Assembly (NCBI GenBank): GCA_002307185.1
Contig: DBTT01000012.1
Span: forward strand, 1-52,241
DNA from: Bacteroidales bacterium UBA1309
Lineage (GTDB): Bacteria; Bacteroidota; Bacteroidia; Bacteroidales; Dysgonomonadaceae
DNA length: 52,241 nt
Direction: 5' to 3'
Within the stretch, counting starts at the first letter, position 1. Each line of letters begins with the position of its first letter. This document shows, one piece after another, positions 49,857 to 52,241 of this stretch. A program made the translations under genes and the position numbers. The notes beneath the pieces were generated by a model. It was not told where the DNA came from and did no database searches. It saw only the letters and a program-made list of their open reading frames with translations.

Positions 49857-49889
49857 AAATCCCCCATTTCATGCTTTGAACTGGGATTT
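49857..49889. terminator. Possible bidirectional terminator hairpin
   Basis: AAATCCC (49857-49863) and GGGATTT (49883-49889) form a 7-bp stem in the 46-nt gap between convergent genes. No T-run follows on either strand. Confidence 0.3.
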
Positions 49890-50601
49890 ACAAATAAATC
49901 GCCTTCTTTTCCTTGTCGTATATCGGAACCAAGGGAACGGTGTCAAAAGTCAGGCAATATTCCACCGAATCCGCCAGGTTGTTGGCTATCAATCGTTGGA
50001 TGTGTTCTGTGCGGTTGATATAGGCACGGATATCCGATTTGGCCTCCATCCACATGCCATAAGCTACGTTGGCTGCATCCGAAGCTAGCTCGACCCCTTT
50101 TTCATTTAAAAGAAAAGCGAGCGCCCCGGCAAAGAGGGAATCCTCCATGTTGAAGCGGTTGTTCCAACCCGAACAAAGAATCATCACGTCTTTTCCCTGC
50201 TGGTTGCAATACTCCGCCAAAGCTGAAATGTTGGAAAATGCTCCGATTGCCAAGCGGTAGCATCCGGCAGCCATCTCAATGGCTTGTGTGCCGTTGGTTG
50301 TGGTGAAAACAACCTCTTGACCGGCTACTTTTTCGGCTGTGTAGTCGAAAGGCGAATTTCCAAAATCGGCAAAATCACAACGTTTCACATTCCGTTCTGC
50401 ACCCACGAGGTAGCCTTTGGCTTTGTATGCCTCCGCTTCTTCGATGCTCGCCACAGGAATCACGCTCCCGACTCCGTTTTTGAATGCGGCACACATCGTG
50501 GTGGTGGCGCGGAAAATATCCACCACTACAACGATTGTGTTTTCATTGTTCACATCGTAATAGGGATAGAGTGCGGGAGAAAAACATACGTCAACCTTCA
50601 T
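49888..50601 (-). CDS. ComB-family 2-phosphosulfolactate phosphatase
   Basis: A protein of 237 residues of the ComB family, which in methanogens removes phosphate from 2-phosphosulfolactate during coenzyme M synthesis. Landmarks: VVVVDIFRATTTMCAAF near the N-terminus, VFTTTNGTQAI in the middle, and LCSGWNNRFNMEDSLFAGAL. No ComA or ComC homologue is in the window and this lineage does not make coenzyme M, so the true substrate is uncertain; a role in sulfolactate or sulfonate metabolism is only a guess. Has its own promoter; convergent with the S4 gene. Confidence 0.88.
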   Translation of the reverse strand: MKVDVCFSPALYPYYDVNNENTIVVVVDIFRATTTMCAAFKNGVGSVIPVASIEEAEAYKAKGYLVGAERNVKRCDFADFGNSPFDYTAEKVAGQEVVFTTTNGTQAIEMAAGCYRLAIGAFSNISALAEYCNQQGKDVMILCSGWNNRFNMEDSLFAGALAFLLNEKGVELASDAANVAYGMWMEAKSDIRAYINRTEHIQRLIANNLADSVEYCLTFDTVPLVPIYDKEKKAIYL

Positions 50602-50619
50602 CGTTTATTTTTTTGTTTG

Positions 50620-50650
50620 CAAAAGTAGTCATTCGTTGCTGCATTGCAAA
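50620..50650 (-). promoter_or_regulatory. Bacteroidota-type promoter of the comB-like gene
   Basis: On the minus strand TTTG (50650-50647), 19-nt spacer, TACTTTTG (50627-50620), the best consensus match in the window. Leader about 14 nt. Confidence 0.65.
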
Positions 50651-50909
50651 AACAAGGAAATGTAACGTAGAAAAAACTCAAAAAACTCATTGATTCATTT
50701 CTTTCCGTTTTCGCTAAAAAATATTTATAACCAGCATATTGTAAGCCGATTTTTAAAAATCAAAAAAACATAAAATAAAACCTACGTAATTGTGAATTTA
50801 AGTTTTACTATAATCTTTTTATAATTCGCCATTGTTAGGAAAATGATATCCACAATGGTGGATCTATAGAACTGTCCAATCCTTCATATGCTTCAGTGAA
50901 TCTTCAAGC
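50651..50909. other. AT-rich gene-free spacer
   Basis: No gene found. It contains a 14-nt perfect palindrome, GATTTTTAAAAATC (50748-50761), and is strongly AT-rich. It joins the comB promoter to the truncated RHS gene; no direct repeat or att-like site is evident. Confidence 0.4.
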
Positions 50910-52241
50910 TTGGATTTGCCTGTTTTTTTTCAAAATGAAATTCACACCTGCCCTCGCAAATATAGCTCGCAGTCAGGCGATATAAATACGCTGAAATACA
51001 CATACGATAACGGAAAATTCAGGACTTCAGATATAATTTTGACCAGCAGACAGGTAATCTTAACTGGAGAAAAGACAATGCTAGAGGCATACAGGAGGAT
51101 TTCACCTACGATGATCTTCAACGTTTGAAAACTTATGACGGCATTGAATTGACCTACGATGCAAGGGGAAATATAACAGACCATCCGGGAATAGGCGAGC
51201 AGCTATATTCCAAATATCAATTGGCTTTGGTCAGACCAACTGCCGATGTTATACCCGAAACAACACAGGAAATAACGTACAATGCTTTACAGAGACCCGA
51301 ATCGATAAGCGAAGGCAGTTATCAGGCTTCGTTTACGTACAACGCAGACGGAGACCGGGTTCTGATGAAAACGTATAAGGACAGTAGCTTGGTGTCGCAA
51401 CATTATTACTTGGGTGGGCAATACGAAGTGAAAACGCAGGGTTCTTCCACCAAAGAAATATTCTATTTGGATGGCGACCGCTATTCGGCTTCATCGGCTT
51501 TGGTTAGAGAGAATGGAAGTAATTGGAATATTTACTATATTTGTCGGGATTATTTAGGTAGCGTCACGCAGGTGACGGATGCGGACGGAAATCTCGAGCA
51601 GGAACTCAGTTACGATCCGTGGGGACGGATGCGGAACCCCGAGAACCAAGAGCCGTATGCCGTTTATGACGAGCCCACGCCGTTTTTGGGAATCGGATAC
51701 ACCGGCCACGAACACCTGACCGAGTTTGGCTTGATCAATATGAATGCCCGGCTGTATGACCCCACCGTGGGACGGTTTCTATCTCCGGATCCCTATATTC
51801 AAGCACCGGACTTCTCGCAAAATTTCAACCGGTACAGCTATTGCCTGAATAATCCGCTGAAATATACCGATGCTTCCGGCAAAAGCATTGGGCTTGCGAT
51901 CGCATTATTCGCTTTGTTTTCTGCCGGAAAAACCTACAACGACGGTTACAGGGCAAACGGAAACGAGTTTAACCCTTTTAAGTGGACTGTTGTTCCAACC
52001 ATCACCCTGTCTTACGGATTTTCATCCGACGGAAGTAGTACTTATTCAGCTGGAATTGGTTACAACGACAATCCGTTTATGGTAGGTTACACCACCTATA
52101 GCGGTTGGGGAGTCGGAACGCAAGTGAACGGATATACCGTTTTGTCGTCCACTGTTTCCAAAATAGAAAATGGCCTCAATGCGGCGGCGGACTATGTGGA
52201 CGAGCAGATCAGTTCATTCAGTTGGTCGGATACCCAATATG
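50910..52241 (+). pseudogene. RHS-repeat protein remnant, 5'-truncated and frameshifted, open at window end
   Basis: Homology begins abruptly near 50967 (QSGDINTLKYTYDNG) with no signal peptide or upstream RHS repeats, so the 5' part is missing. At 51030-51032 the frame jumps by one base: the first part reads TSD in one frame and continues as YNFDQQTGNLNWRKD in the next, as though one base were lost from GATTATAAT. The second frame is then open to the window end. It carries YD-repeats (FTYNADGDRV), the RHS core DYLGSVTQVTDADG, YDPWGR, NARLYDPTVGRFLSPDP and NPLKYTD. After ASGK a ~110-residue variable C-terminal region begins (IGLAIALFALFSAG) and runs off the end. Not listed as an intact gene. 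Confidence 0.85.

Noticed and set aside
50910..51128. 72-residue plus-strand frame as an independent small gene
   Set aside because: Its middle part is RHS homology before the frameshift, and its C-terminus is out-of-frame read-through.
1..52241. Avoidance of GATATC as a sign of long-term residence of the R-M system
   Set aside because: At least a dozen GATATC sites were found by eye in 52 kb, close to what chance would give, so no depletion is visible.

Overview
This 52 kb window comes from a Bacteroidota chromosome, most likely the order Bacteroidales; I cannot name the genus. The evidence is as follows. Several proteins belong to families largely confined to Bacteroidota (DUF3256, DUF6261, the PG_1098/THUMP-like methyltransferase, DUF4350 in a SpoIIM/MoxR/DUF58 operon). 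ProRS is of the short type 3 form. Intergenic regions repeatedly show the Bacteroidota sigma-factor signature TAnnTTTG (-7), sometimes with TTG/TTTG about 20 nt upstream. Shine-Dalgarno sequences are rare. Base composition is moderate, with a visibly AT-richer island at about 10.9-12.9 kb.

Layout. 0-4.2 kb: a small GNAT protein, then pyrH-frr-rsgA on the minus strand (UMP kinase, ribosome recycling, small-subunit GTPase), a YnfA-type membrane protein and an RDD membrane protein. 4.2-10.5 kb: a tight plus-strand operon SpoIIM-like / membrane protein / DUF4129 / DUF4350 / MoxR ATPase / DUF58, probably one envelope-linked MoxR system, with the RDD gene divergent from it. 10.5-12.9 kb: a GC-rich intergenic repeat array, a possible structured RNA with terminator, and an AT-rich type II restriction-modification pair closely resembling EcoRV (predicted target GATATC). 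13-14 kb: a DUF6261 gene with a strong terminator. 14.2-18.5 kb (minus): a four-gene operon of two GT4 glycosyltransferases, a flippase-like membrane protein and a PlsC/GlsA-like acyltransferase, probably making a surface lipid or glycolipid. 18.6-22.3 kb (minus): two secreted alpha/beta hydrolases, a DUF1801 protein and a photolyase.

22.5-33 kb (plus): EamA transporter, DUF3256, a small membrane protein, trmB, mrp, pdxH, a 1.5 thousand-residue TamB-like protein and the THUMP-like methyltransferase. 33-37.4 kb: class D beta-lactamase, rhomboid protease, MTH1187-type thiamine-binding protein, HAD phosphatase, GNAT acetyltransferase, ppnP. 37.5-43.3 kb: bifunctional putA, a small lipoprotein, proS. 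43.6-47.1 kb: tRNA-Ser(CGA) and a copper module made of an AraC-type regulator with an N-terminal CxxC domain plus a CopA ATPase. 47.2-48 kb: a TacA/TacT-type toxin-antitoxin pair. 48.2-50.6 kb: rplY-pth-S4 protein, convergent with a ComB-like phosphatase. 50.9 kb to the end: a 5'-truncated, frameshifted RHS-repeat gene running off the window.

Most of the window is ordinary chromosomal backbone. The parts that look acquired or unusual are the EcoRV-like R-M island, the OXA-type beta-lactamase, the toxin-antitoxin pair, the RHS remnant and several classes of intergenic repeat (a ~41-nt period array, a ~22-nt period array, and TTTGCG-type or GGGCGAAA-type hairpin elements). I found no CRISPR array, complete insertion sequence, prophage or clear undescribed defence system.
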